From Bordetella parapertussis (lineage in GTDB: Bacteria; Cyanobacteriota; Cyanobacteriia; PCC-6307; Cyanobiaceae), in contig CALPMR020000043.1 of assembly GCA_943324725.2 (NCBI GenBank), positions 1 through 14,303 of the forward strand: DNA of 14,303 nt, given 5' to 3'. The notes below the pieces were generated by a model. It was given only the letters and a program-made list of their open reading frames with translations. It searched no databases and was not told where the DNA came from. The position numbers were made by a program, and so were the translations under genes. Each line of letters opens with the position of its first letter. Within the stretch, counting starts at the first letter, position 1. This document shows, in pieces, positions 1-6,916 of this stretch.

Positions 1-54
1 GAACACGATCACCAGAAGCACGTAGAGCCCAGCATTGCGCCAGCGTTTCTTCAC
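1..54 (-). CDS. ftsH: N-terminus of FtsH-like ATP-dependent zinc metalloprotease (partial)
   Basis: Only the first 18 codons are in the window. Reading on the minus strand from a GTG at 54, the peptide begins with basic residues (KKRWRN) and runs into a hydrophobic stretch (GLYVLLVIVF), as expected for the first membrane anchor of an FtsH protease. A strong AAGGAG ribosome-binding site lies about 8 bases upstream of the GTG, which supports this start. FtsH is a membrane-anchored hexameric AAA+ zinc protease; in cyanobacteria it turns over photodamaged PSII proteins. An FtsH paralogue directly downstream of sat is an arrangement I associate with marine picocyanobacteria, but this is from memory. 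No AAA+ or HExxH motif can be seen because the gene leaves the window. It could be another membrane protein with a similar N-terminus. Confidence 0.55.
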   Translation of the reverse strand, partial: MKKRWRNAGLYVLLVIVF

Positions 55-133
55 GGCCCGGTCTCCTTCGTGAGGATGTAGTAAAGGAATGTTAACCGGC
101 GCCGGGTCCGTCCCCGACGCCGCAAGGCGGAGC

Positions 134-1311
134 TCAGGCCGCGGCCCGAAGCACCTCGACCACACTACGGAAGGCGAACCACTCGGGGATCTCCTCACCG
201 CCCCGCAGCATCTGGCGGAACTGGGTGCCGCTGAGCTTGCGCACGTGCAGCCCCCGGGCCTCGGCATGCTCGGCGGTGACGTAGCCCTCCTCCTCGGTGT
301 AGACGAGGTTGAGCGAGGGCACCGTTTCCATGCCCAGCTCGCTGGCGTTGTCGCGGGCGAAATCCTGGGCCTCATAGGGGCCGTAGAAGTCGTCGCCGCT
401 CAACGACGACTTGCAGCCGGCCATGTCGCGGCCGATGATGAAGTGGGTGCAGCCGTAGTTCTTGCGGATGATCATGTGCTGCAGCGCCTCGCGCGGGCCG
501 GCCATGTGCATCGAGTAGGGCAGGTAGGCCCAGCGGATGCGGGGGTTGTTGACCTCGGCGGCCAGGCGCTCGTAGGTCTGGAACCTCACCTCTCCAGGGA
601 TGTCGTCGTCCTGGGTGGGGCCGCAGGTGGGGTGGACCAGCACCACGCCAGCGTGGCTGACATTGGTGGCCTGCAACGCCCGGGTGAACAGCTCGTAGTG
701 GGCGCGGTGGATGGGATTGCGGCACTGGAAGGCGACCACGTCCTCCCCGTGGGCAGGGTGGCGCGCACCTCGGCGGGCGTGCGGCAGGGAAAGACCCGGC
801 TGGGCAGCTCCAGGCCCTGGACAAGACCGCCGAAGTAAAAGCGGCCCCGCTCCATGGCGATCATGCGCACGGCGGGATGCTCGAGGGAGGTGGTGCTGTA
901 GCAGCCCTTGGCCTCCTTGACCTTGTCCGGCTCCCAGCGGCTCTCGACCGTGAACACGGCGAGCTCCTGGCCGCGGTAGGTGAGCAGCAGCCGCTCGCCG
1001 ATCGCGATGCTGGCGTCGTCGCTGTCGAAGACGATCGGCAAGCCGAACAGCAGGCCGCTGCTGGTGCGGTGCGTGGCAACCACGGATTCGTAGTCCTCCT
1101 GGTGCATGAAGCCACGCAGGGGCGAGAAGCCCCCCACCACCAGCAGCTCCACGTCACAGGCGTTGCGATCGCTGCACTCGATGCGGCGAGCACAGCCCTC
1201 GAGAGCGGCCTGGCGCTGGTCGGCGGCCAGCAGCAGATCCACCAGGGCACCGCCATGGGGCGTGATCAGCCCGCTGCTGTTGGCGCTCAAGGCGGATTCA
1301 GCGATCGACAT
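134..1311 (-). CDS. sat: Sulfate adenylyltransferase (ATP sulfurylase), interrupted by an apparent one-base deletion
   Basis: ATP sulfurylase makes adenosine 5'-phosphosulfate from ATP and sulfate, the first step of assimilatory sulfate reduction. The N-terminal PUA-like part reads from ATG 1311 to about residue 189. The catalytic part continues in another frame to the TAG at 134. The joined protein would be 392 residues, normal for the monofunctional bacterial and cyanobacterial family. Key motifs fall in the second frame: QxRNPxHxxH (QCRNPIHRAH, about 196-205), GPREA (272-276) and GRDMAG (294-299). The two frames meet at a run of four C (745-748 on the plus strand). Five bases there would give CCC ACG GGG GAG GAC GTG, the expected LPTGEDVV. 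As read, translation in the first frame stops at 586, giving about 241 residues without the nucleotide-binding motifs. Because the enzyme is central and everything else is intact, a sequencing or assembly error is likely, but a real mutation is possible. It lies downstream of psbO behind a terminator, so it should have its own promoter. Confidence 0.93.
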
Positions 1312-1346
1312 ACCCTCAGGACAGCGAATGGCGGTGTAGGGATTCT

Positions 1347-1415
1347 CCCAGACCAGCCGCAATGGCCCTGGTCTGGGGCCCGCACAGCCGGACGCCAAGG
1401 TCTGCGGGACCAGGG
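1347..1415 (-). promoter_or_regulatory. sat leader with two mutually exclusive inverted repeats
   Basis: Between the psbO terminator and the sat start there is a perfect 10-base inverted repeat: CCCAGACCAG at 1347-1356 against CTGGTCTGGG at 1368-1377, with an 11-base spacer. The same 1366-1372 segment can instead pair, together with 1379-1384, with 1403-1415 (TGCGGG plus ACCAGGG). That makes a 13-pair stem with a 6-base bulge and an 18-base loop. In a minus-strand transcript the second structure would form first and exclude the other. The dyad could equally be a protein operator. I infer regulation; neither a transcription start nor a ligand can be seen. Confidence 0.35.
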
Positions 1416-1418
1416 CAC

Positions 1419-1441
1419 AAAAAAGGGGGCTCTCGCCCCCC
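1419..1441 (-). terminator. Rho-independent terminator of psbO
   Basis: On the minus strand this reads GGGGGC-GAGA-GCCCCC followed by six T. It is a perfect 6-pair GC stem with a 4-base loop and a T run, about 40 bases past the psbO stop. It should end psbO transcripts and insulate sat from them. Confidence 0.92.
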
Positions 1442-1482
1442 GTTGCTCTGATCGCCCGCAGGCGTGAGGGTCGAGACGGAAC

Positions 1483-2295
1483 TCAGACCTTTTCGAGACG
1501 GCCGTAGAGCTCGCCGACGATCTTGACGTCGAAGGCGGCCCTGGTGCCCATGTCCGTGTCGGAGGGCTGGATGGCGGTGAAGACGCCGGCGAACTCGCCG
1601 GTCTCGGGATCGACCCTGGTGATCGAGAGATTCATCGAACCGGTGCCATCGACATAGCGCTTGACCGTTTCACCGCTGAAGTCATCGCCGGCGGGCACCA
1701 GACCCATGGCACTGCTGTAGCCGGTGGTCAGGCCGCGACCCTTGGGATCAAGGAAGTTGCTGGTGCGGTAGCTGGGGGCGCGGTACGAGCCGCTGAAGTC
1801 GGTGCTGGTGGTGAGCGCCGCGCCGCTGGCGTCAGCCAGAAGCTGCTTGCTGGAGAAGGTGAAGGGGATCTCCTCGCCGCCGGGCAACAACACGGTGATC
1901 GGCTGGAAATCGATACCGCCGAGCTCGGTGAAGGTGAGCTTGTCGTCGATCAGCTTCAGATCGCCGTAGACCTGATCCAGGCTGGAGGTGAAGCGGGTGA
2001 GGATCTTGCCGGCCACGAACTGCGCCTCCTGGCGCTTGTTGGCGGGCTCACCCTTGACGAAGACTTCGGAGGGGTGCATGCAGATCTCACGCAGCTGATA
2101 GCGAGCGCTGGGATCGAGCGAGATCGAGCCGCGGGCGGACTCGGAAAGGGTGGGGCAATCGTTGGCGAGGCCAGTGTTGTGGATGTCCTCGTAGGTGAGA
2201 TTGGCCCGATCAACGGCCTTGGCCCCGCCGCTGCATGCGGTCACCAGGGTGAGACACAGCGCCAGCATCAATGCCAGCAGGGGACGGAAACGCAT
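1483..2295 (-). CDS. psbO: Photosystem II manganese-stabilizing protein PsbO
   Basis: PsbO is the 33-kDa extrinsic subunit that caps the Mn4CaO5 cluster of photosystem II on the lumenal side. The protein is 270 residues from ATG 2295. Residues 1-20 are a signal sequence ending LVTA-C21, a plausible lipobox. The mature part starts near VDRANLTYEDIHNTGLAN, the conserved PsbO N-terminus, with the disulfide-forming cysteines at 47 (NDCP) and 72 (REIC). Further family segments are the GGIDFQPITVLLPGGEEIPF and LDPKGRG stretches. The frame stays open upstream to 2721, but that extension is antisense to the 2410-2811 gene and has no PsbO character, so the ATG before the signal peptide is chosen. No clear Shine-Dalgarno is visible. 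A strong terminator follows. A divergent gene starts 114 bases upstream. Confidence 0.97.
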   Translation of the reverse strand: MRFRPLLALMLALCLTLVTACSGGAKAVDRANLTYEDIHNTGLANDCPTLSESARGSISLDPSARYQLREICMHPSEVFVKGEPANKRQEAQFVAGKILTRFTSSLDQVYGDLKLIDDKLTFTELGGIDFQPITVLLPGGEEIPFTFSSKQLLADASGAALTTSTDFSGSYRAPSYRTSNFLDPKGRGLTTGYSSAMGLVPAGDDFSGETVKRYVDGTGSMNLSITRVDPETGEFAGVFTAIQPSDTDMGTRAAFDVKIVGELYGRLEKV

Positions 2296-2409
2296 GGGGA
2301 GACGCCGCAGAGACGGAACGAGAACTGGGCCAGCCGGGATCCTACCGGTGCCAATCGCCCACCCCTGATAGCTTGCCCGGGCTCTCAACATCCTGTATGA
2401 GAGACCCCC

Positions 2410-2811
2410 ATGAGCCAGACCAGCGCCACCAGCCCCAGCCCTGACCAGCCGAGTGGTTCCGGCAGCCTCAGAGAGGCCGATTCCCCCCTGGCCAGCCTGC
2501 AGGCCCTGGCCGACGGACTGGAGGGCCAACCGGAACAGCTCCTCGAGTTGCTGCGCCGGATCGAACAGCTGCACCGCAAGATTCAGGACGGCCCGTTCCG
2601 CAGCAGCCTGCCTGCCGATCGCAACGCCCTGTTCCGGCTGCTCTCGGAGATGGAACGCAGCGGCGGCTGGCCCTACATCCCACGCCTGCAGCTGCGCACC
2701 TTCATGGATCTGCTCAACCATGAAGTCGTGGTGGCGCCGCCGCAGGGCGAAGCGGCAGTGGAAAGCTCAGGCCGCGATCCCGAGCAGGGCGAGCAACCCC
2801 TGGTGGCCTGA
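2410..2811 (+). CDS. Conserved cyanobacterial protein of unknown function
   Basis: A 133-residue soluble protein with no signal peptide or membrane span. Residues 1-25 are Ser/Pro-rich and look disordered. Residues 26-100 look helical and folded, including an LLELLRRIEQLHRKIQDGPF stretch and a GGWPYIPRLQLRTFMDLLN block that I recall seeing in picocyanobacterial hypothetical proteins. The last 30 residues are low complexity. I do not recognise a named domain and assign no function. A weak promoter-like pair, TTGCCC (2373-2378) and TATGAG (2396-2401) with 17-base spacing, ends 8 bases before the ATG and would give a nearly leaderless message; this is speculative. The gene diverges from psbO and converges on the DUF2555 gene, 23 bases between stop codons. 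Confidence 0.75.
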   Translation: MSQTSATSPSPDQPSGSGSLREADSPLASLQALADGLEGQPEQLLELLRRIEQLHRKIQDGPFRSSLPADRNALFRLLSEMERSGGWPYIPRLQLRTFMDLLNHEVVVAPPQGEAAVESSGRDPEQGEQPLVA

Positions 2812-2834
2812 GATCGGCGTCGCCTCGCCCTGAT

Positions 2835-3170
2835 TCATTCCTCGTCGAAGGGTTCCTGATCGACCAGATGGACGTAGGGACCGCAGAGATCGGGGCGATG
2901 GATCGCCAGGGCCCGCAGCAGATGCCAGTCATCGAGACCGGCAAAGGCCGAGGGGTAGTCATCCTCCTCCAGCCTCTGGGCCAGCTCGGCGATCGCGTCG
3001 TCATCGAAGGCCGCCAGCCGCTCCGGCGTGATCGCCGCTGCGGAACTGGCGGCTGGGACCTGGCTGGAGCTGATCAAGGGCTCGGGGGTCAAGGAGTCTG
3101 AAGTCATGGCGTCAGGGGTGATCAGGTCGGCGGGAATGGAGGCGGGGGCCAAGGGAAATGCCGGCAGCAT
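2835..3170 (-). CDS. DUF2555 family cyanobacterial small protein
   Basis: A 111-residue protein. The last 65 residues (from about 46: AITPERLAAFDDDAIAEL) match the pattern I know for DUF2555, a small cyanobacterial family of unknown role: acidic LEEDDYPSAFAGLDDWHLLRA, then HRPDLCGPYVHLVDQEPFDEE at the C-terminus. The first 45 residues are Pro/Ser/Ala-rich and probably disordered. The family domain alone is about 60-75 residues, so this protein may have a lineage-specific extension, or the true start may be the ATG at 3107. The 3170 ATG is preceded directly by AAAAAGG, too close for an ideal ribosome-binding site, so the start is uncertain. Convergent with the preceding gene. Confidence 0.75.
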   Translation of the reverse strand: MLPAFPLAPASIPADLITPDAMTSDSLTPEPLISSSQVPAASSAAAITPERLAAFDDDAIAELAQRLEEDDYPSAFAGLDDWHLLRALAIHRPDLCGPYVHLVDQEPFDEE

Positions 3171-3597
3171 CCTTTTTACGGGAAAACCATCCGAGTGACG
3201 GCAGAACGATCAGCGTGAAGGGAAACAATCCAGGCTGGCCAGCAGCCGGGTGATCGGCTCAAACCTCCGAAGCAAGGAATGGAGCCCCGCAGAAATTCAG
3301 GCGGATGGGACCCAGGCCTGGACGATGCCGGCGAACAGGATCGCGGCCGACACAGAGCCGAAGGGTGCGCCCTGCTCGTCGGACGCTGCCACGGGAAGCT
3401 GGTTTCGCGGCAGGCGGTGCCAGGGCGAGGCCGTTGCAGCAGCGGAGCGCTGGCAGGGCCCGAGGAGTGAAGCGGCAGAGCTCGCCGTTGGCCACGGCTG
3501 GGGGCCGGCCATCGCTGGCCACAACGGCCATCGCGCCAAGCAAGCAGCCCCGGGGTGCAGGCAGAACCGGCGGATGCCAGTAATAATGGCGCGGTCC
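3171..3597. other. Intergenic region, 427 bases, possible decayed small ORF
   Basis: No gene here is convincing. On the minus strand two overlapping frames (3543-3259 and 3539-3297) each look coding for part of their length. The first begins MAVVASDGRPPAVANGEL from an internal ATG; the second ends in a hydrophobic stretch, FGSVSAAILFAGIVQAWVPSA. Together they could be one frameshifted small membrane protein, but I recognise no family. The plus-strand frame over this region runs through tRNA-Ala and is a shadow. TAATAAT at 3581-3587 sits about 11-17 bases before the tRNA and may be its -10 element; no matching -35 is visible. Confidence 0.3.
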
Positions 3598-3670
3598 GGG
3601 GAATTAGCTCAGCTGGTAGAGCGCTGCAATCGCACTGCAGAGGTCAGGGGTTCGAGTCCCCTATTCTCCA
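3598..3670 (+). tRNA. tRNA-Ala (anticodon CGC)
   Basis: A full cloverleaf of 73 bases. The acceptor stem is GGGGAAT/ATTCTCC, with one G-U pair and discriminator A. The D arm has GCTCAGCTGGTAGAGC. The anticodon arm is CTGCA-ATCGCAC-TGCAG, so the anticodon is CGC, reading GCG alanine codons. The T arm is AGGGG-TTCGAGT-CCCCT. CCA is not encoded. A dedicated GCG-reading tRNA fits the high-GC codon use. Confidence 0.96.
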
Positions 3671-3937
3671 TTCCGCTTCGTGATTCACCTGGCCGGAGGG
3701 GCACGGCAAGCCCGGGTCACCGAGTTGAAACAGGCCCGCCGGCACGGCCCAGAGGCTGCGGATCCGCCAGAACCGGCGCCCGGTTCCGACGGCTCAGCAA
3801 CCACCGATCGCGCCTTCCCGAAGCCTTGATCCGGACCAGCCAGCAAAGCCTGGCATCGGACAGCTGGCAGCAATTGCGCTGCAAGCCACTCCTCAGCGCC
3901 CACTTCTCAACGCCCACTGCCCCACACCCTGGATCCC

Positions 3938-4099
3938 GTGAACTGGACGACCGAAGCGGAACAGCGACTGAAAGAAGTGCCCTTCTTTGTGCGGCCGGCG
4001 GTGCGGCGCAAGATCGAGAAACTGGCCGGTGAGGCCGGCCTGGAGCAGGTGGATGGCACCTTCTACGACCAGGCCAAGGCCAGCTTCGGCCAGAGCTGA
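3938..4099 (+). CDS. Stand-alone PCP_red domain mini-protein (protochlorophyllide reductase ChlB C-terminal-like)
   Basis: A 53-residue protein from a GTG. It begins VNWTTEAEQRLKEVPFFVR and continues PAVRRKIEKLAGEAGL. This W-x-x-EAE-x-x-L-x-x-V/I-PFFVR-x-x-V-R/K-x-K-x-E pattern is the PCP_red signature, the small C-terminal domain of ChlB/BchB, the substrate-binding subunit of light-independent protochlorophyllide reductase. The rest of ChlB is absent, so this is a free-standing copy of the domain. It covers essentially the whole domain and is not a decayed tail of a larger gene. Stand-alone versions exist in cyanobacteria; their function is not known to me. A link to chlorophyll synthesis is inference. 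The Shine-Dalgarno is weak, and the frame remains open a little upstream. The next gene starts 54 bases downstream on the same strand. Confidence 0.8.
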   Translation: MNWTTEAEQRLKEVPFFVRPAVRRKIEKLAGEAGLEQVDGTFYDQAKASFGQS

Positions 4100-4153
4100 G
4101 CCAACGATGGTGTAAAAGAGAGGTTGAGCATCCTTTGACAGCCAGCCTGATCG

Positions 4154-4351
4154 ATGTCGCAATCCAAGCGTGAGCAGGTCGTCAGTCACCTTCGCTACAT
4201 CCGTCAGGAGCTCCGCGAGATGCATCAAGGCGTCATGGATGACGGTCTGCTGCCGGAAGCGGGCGAAGTTCGCGGCGTGATGGCCCAGATGGAGGCCCTG
4301 CTGGAGCTGCTGGAGGGCAAAGGATCGCGCAAGAAGGACAACGACGGCTGA
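4154..4351 (+). CDS. Small conserved hypothetical protein
   Basis: A 65-residue, highly charged, probably all-helical soluble protein: SKREQVVSHLRYIRQEL, then REMHQGVMDDGLLPEAGEVR and MAQMEALLELLEGKG, with a basic/acidic tail KKDNDG. The alternating charge suggests a helical hairpin. I assign no domain. No good Shine-Dalgarno is visible before the ATG. It is the last gene before a strong plus-strand terminator and may be co-transcribed with the PCP_red gene. Confidence 0.7.
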   Translation: MSQSKREQVVSHLRYIRQELREMHQGVMDDGLLPEAGEVRGVMAQMEALLELLEGKGSRKKDNDG

Positions 4352-4473
4352 ACCGGCGGTGCCGAAGACCTGACAGACGCTGTCAAGCCCCCATCAGGAC
4401 GCTCCAGCCAGCGGCTGAAGCCCCTTGCCCGGCCCGGAACCGACTGGTTACTTGGGTCCGTCCCCATCACCCC

Positions 4474-4500
4474 GCCCCGGCCTCAGGCCAGGGCTTTTTT
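4474..4500 (+). terminator. Rho-independent terminator
   Basis: GCCCCGGCC-TCA-GGCCAGGGC followed by six T. The stem has 9 positions with one mismatch and a 3-base loop. It lies about 120 bases downstream of the 65-residue ORF. A smaller perfect hairpin (TGACAG/CTGTCA, 4371-4385) without a T run precedes it. Confidence 0.8.
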
Positions 4501-5308
4501 ATTGGCATGCTCTATCAGTGGGGGCAAAAGGCTGCCAAGACGCCAGAGATGGTGTAGACATAGCCACGCAGGGCCTCGGGCTGGGTGATGGGGATCACCG
4601 CCTGAGTGAACACGGCCGTGGTCTCAAGCCCGCGGTACCGCCGAAACTCTGGCAGCTGGCCGCCCTGCACCCCATTCCCGCCGACCGTTCCGCCGCAGCC
4701 GAACGGGACGGGACGGGCCTGCAGCGGCCGGAGCCATGGGCTCGACCAGACGTGCTTCGCACCGAGCCAACCTGTCATTGGATGACCTGGAAAACTCCGC
4801 CGAACCCGGATCAGTCCCAGCCAGCGCTTTGATCACGTGGTGGGTGCACGGCAGACCTTTGGCAGCAAGCACCGCCACGGGGCGAACTGGGGAATCAAGA
4901 CTTGTCAATTCCGCACCAGCCAGCTCGGGGCAAAGGATCACAGAGTTGCCAGCATCAGCACCGCTGATCTCCGTGAACCTGATCTCCGTTCCACGGATTG
5001 CAATGCCACTGACTTCAGTGCCACTGACTTAAGAAGCACGGATTGCCTTGCAGCTGATGGCGATGTAGCTGATGGCGGTGCACCTGATGGCATTTCAGCT
5101 CACTGCATGGCACCTGCCTGTCATGCCACTACCTGGCGTGCCAGTGTCTGACAAGCCATCGATCGCCAACAAAGCCAGCAACCGCAGACCCTGCCAGCAT
5201 CAGGAGCTGCAGATCCGCCGACGGCGCCGCCAACCACCGCAGCCATCGAGCCGGCTTCCCCCCGTTCCAGAACCGCCCAACGCGTTCCAAATCCCCAGCG
5301 CCTGATCC
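4501..5308. other. Region of about 800 bases without a confident gene
   Basis: The only clear structure is the 15-base periodic array at 4961-5150. A minus-strand frame at 4778-4515 (87 residues from ATG) has plausible codon use in its second half, FRRYRGLETTAVFTQAVIPI followed by TQPEALRGYVYTISGVLAAF. It matches no family I know, lacks a good ribosome-binding site and could be the remnant of a lost gene. Other frames here show no domain character. Confidence 0.4.
4961..5150 (+). repeat. Degenerate 15-base tandem array, readable as pentapeptide repeats
   Basis: A core resembling CTGAT recurs at exactly 15-base steps: 4964, 4979, 4994, 5009, 5024, 5039, 5054, 5069, 5084, 5099, 5114 and 5129. 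That is at least 12 units, with CTGAT, CTGAC and CGGAT variants that blur towards the 3' end. The plus frame that is open across the array and ends at TGA 5149-5151 translates as ADLRE, PDLRS, TDCNA, TDFSA, TDLRS, TDCLA, ADGDV, ADGGA, PDGIS. This resembles the pentapeptide-repeat consensus A(D/N)LXX. That frame opens with a GTG at 4837, but the preceding 40 residues look random. It may be the remnant of a pentapeptide-repeat protein or a short expressed one. Confidence 0.65.
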
Positions 5309-5659
5309 ATGGCACCCTCGCCACCGCGCTATCAGCAGACCCGCTTTCAGCAACGGGTGGCCCAGGCCGGCAGTCTCCTGGAGAGCTGGGCCGGTAATCC
5401 CTGGCGCCGCCTGTCGCTGCTGACGATCGTGTTGCTGTCAGCCTTCGCCATCGGTGGCGGCCTGGCGGCCATCACCGGGGCGCTCAGTTACATCGACCAG
5501 CTCGCGGCCCTGATCTGTGTGGCGGCGATCGAGCTGGCCGTGCGCCTGCGCCGCCGCCTGCTGCAGCGACCGGGGGACCAGCTGGGCTTGCAACTGCTGG
5601 ACATGGCCCGGATCGGCCTGCTCTATGGGCTGGTGCTGGATGGCTTCAAGCTGCTCTGA
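5309..5659 (+). CDS. DUF565 / Ycf20-like membrane protein
   Basis: A 116-residue protein matching the DUF565 (Ycf20) pattern: a basic N-terminus, then ESWAGNPWRRLSLLTIVLL (the NPWRRLSL block is typical), a first membrane span about 37-58, ITGALSYIDQLAALICVAAIELAVRLRR with a second span about 66-82, and a shorter hydrophobic C-terminal segment, IGLLYGLVLDGFKLL. Length is normal for the family. Ycf20 in green algae and plants has been linked to non-photochemical quenching; whether the cyanobacterial protein does the same is not established, so this is a family call and not a function. No strong ribosome-binding site precedes the ATG. The gene converges on pyrB. Confidence 0.85.
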   Translation: MAPSPPRYQQTRFQQRVAQAGSLLESWAGNPWRRLSLLTIVLLSAFAIGGGLAAITGALSYIDQLAALICVAAIELAVRLRRRLLQRPGDQLGLQLLDMARIGLLYGLVLDGFKLL

Positions 5660-5837
5660 ACATCCCTCTCTGAACTCTCTGCGGCACTTCCCGTCGGCCT
5701 GGTCTCAACCAGCCCAGCTCCGGCCCGCCGCACCGTGGACGGAGCGCCGCCTCAAGCCACCCCCCACGAGACACCGCTGCCGACACACCGGGGGCCCGGA
5801 AACACGGGAACGAAAACCCTGAATCGGAAGCGCTCGC

Positions 5838-6869
5838 CTACAACCGAGGCCCCGCCGGACCGCTGGCGGCCAGCAGATAGAGCAGCGCCATGCGCACCGG
5901 GATGCCATTGCGCACCTGTTCCTCCACCAGGCAGCGGCTGGGATCATCGAGCAACTCGCCGGCCAGTTCGACACCGCGGTTCACCGGACCTGGATGCAGC
6001 ACCGGCACCCCGGGACCGCAGAGATCCAGCCGGCGATGGCTGATTCCGAACTGGCGGTGATAGGTGTCGAGGCTGGTGAGCAGGTGCTGATGCATGCGCT
6101 CCTTCTGCAGCCGCAGGGTCATCACCGCATCGGCACCGGGCAGGGCCTGCTCAAGGCTGCGGCAGATCCGAATCAGTCCACGCTCGGACACCGGATCAAC
6201 AGCCTGACCCGGCGGCGGTGCCGCCACGAAGTCGGCGAAGGCATCCGGCAGCAGGGTGGGCGGAGCGCAGAGCACCACCTCGGCCCCGCAGGCGCTCAGG
6301 GCCCAGAGGTTGGAGCGGGCCACCCGCGAATGCAATACATCGCCCACGATCACAATGCGCCGCCCCCGCAGACTTTCGGGGCTGGGATCCTCCGGGCTGA
6401 AGTGGCGGGCCAGGGTGAACAGATCCAGCAACCCCTGGCTGGGATGGCTGTGCAAGCCGTCACCGGCGTTGAGCACCGCCACCCGTTCGCCGCTGCGATC
6501 CAGGTCGCGGGCCAGGCTGCGGGGCACACCGGCGCAACGATGGCGCACCACCAACACGTCGGCCCCCATGGCCACATAGGTGCGGGCCGTATCGAGCAGG
6601 CTCTCGCCCTTGCTCAACGAGCTGGTGGAGGGCGAGAAGCTCTGCACATCGGCCGAAAGGCGTCGGGCGGCCAGCTCGAAGCTGCTGCGGGTGCGGGTGC
6701 TGGGCTCAAAGAACAGGCTGGTCATCAGCCGGCCCTGCAACGCCGGCAGCTTGCGGGCACCCGCCACCGGCATCGCCCGGAAGCGCTGGGCCAGCTGCAG
6801 AACGGTGGCGAAGTCGGCGACCGAAAAGGACGCCAGATCGAGCACATGGCGGTGGATCCAGCTGCTCAA
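5838..6869 (-). CDS. pyrB: Aspartate carbamoyltransferase catalytic subunit
   Basis: Catalyses carbamoyl phosphate plus aspartate to N-carbamoylaspartate, the committed step of pyrimidine synthesis; cytosolic. The 343 residues carry the family signatures: [13 protein letters not shown] (53-65, carbamoyl-phosphate binding), LSKGES with the loop lysine (K87), [11 protein letters not shown] (142-152), LRLQKER (252-258) and [10 protein letters not shown] (292-301). The N-terminus [16 protein letters not shown] fits the picocyanobacterial protein and requires a TTG start at 6869; there is no in-frame ATG upstream before a stop, and the nearest alternative is GTG at residue 9. No clear Shine-Dalgarno is seen. 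It lies 47 bases downstream of the Uma2 gene on the same strand, so co-transcription is likely. No pyrI neighbour is visible. Confidence 0.97.
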   Translation of the reverse strand: MSSWIHRHVLDLASFSVADFATVLQLAQRFRAMPVAGARKLPALQGRLMTSLFFEPSTRTRSSFELAARRLSADVQSFSPSTSSLSKGESLLDTARTYVAMGADVLVVRHRCAGVPRSLARDLDRSGERVAVLNAGDGLHSHPSQGLLDLFTLARHFSPEDPSPESLRGRRIVIVGDVLHSRVARSNLWALSACGAEVVLCAPPTLLPDAFADFVAAPPPGQAVDPVSERGLIRICRSLEQALPGADAVMTLRLQKERMHQHLLTSLDTYHRQFGISHRRLDLCGPGVPVLHPGPVNRGVELAGELLDDPSRCLVEEQVRNGIPVRMALLYLLAASGPAGPRL

Positions 6870-6916
6870 GGGGTGCGGCGTCTCACAGATTCAGGGTAGG
6901 GGCTGACTTGCGCTGG

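Noticed and set aside
89..1467. Long plus-strand frames opposite sat (249 and 196 residues)
   Set aside because: They are antisense shadows of the sat catalytic and N-terminal domains, typical of GC-rich codon bias; compositions are Val/Gly/Gln/His-rich with no domain.
2296..2721. 142-residue N-terminal extension of the psbO frame
   Set aside because: It is antisense to the 2410-2811 gene, and PsbO with its signal peptide begins at 2295.
3250..4032. 260-residue plus-strand frame
   Set aside because: It runs straight through tRNA-Ala and overlaps the PCP_red gene in another frame; low-complexity Arg/Ala/Ser content.
4135..4140. TTGACA hexamer as a -35 box before the 65-residue ORF (a similar one at 8335-8340 before the secreted-protein gene)
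   Set aside because: Each lies less than 20 bases before the start codon, so a -10 box at normal spacing would fall inside the coding sequence and none is visible.
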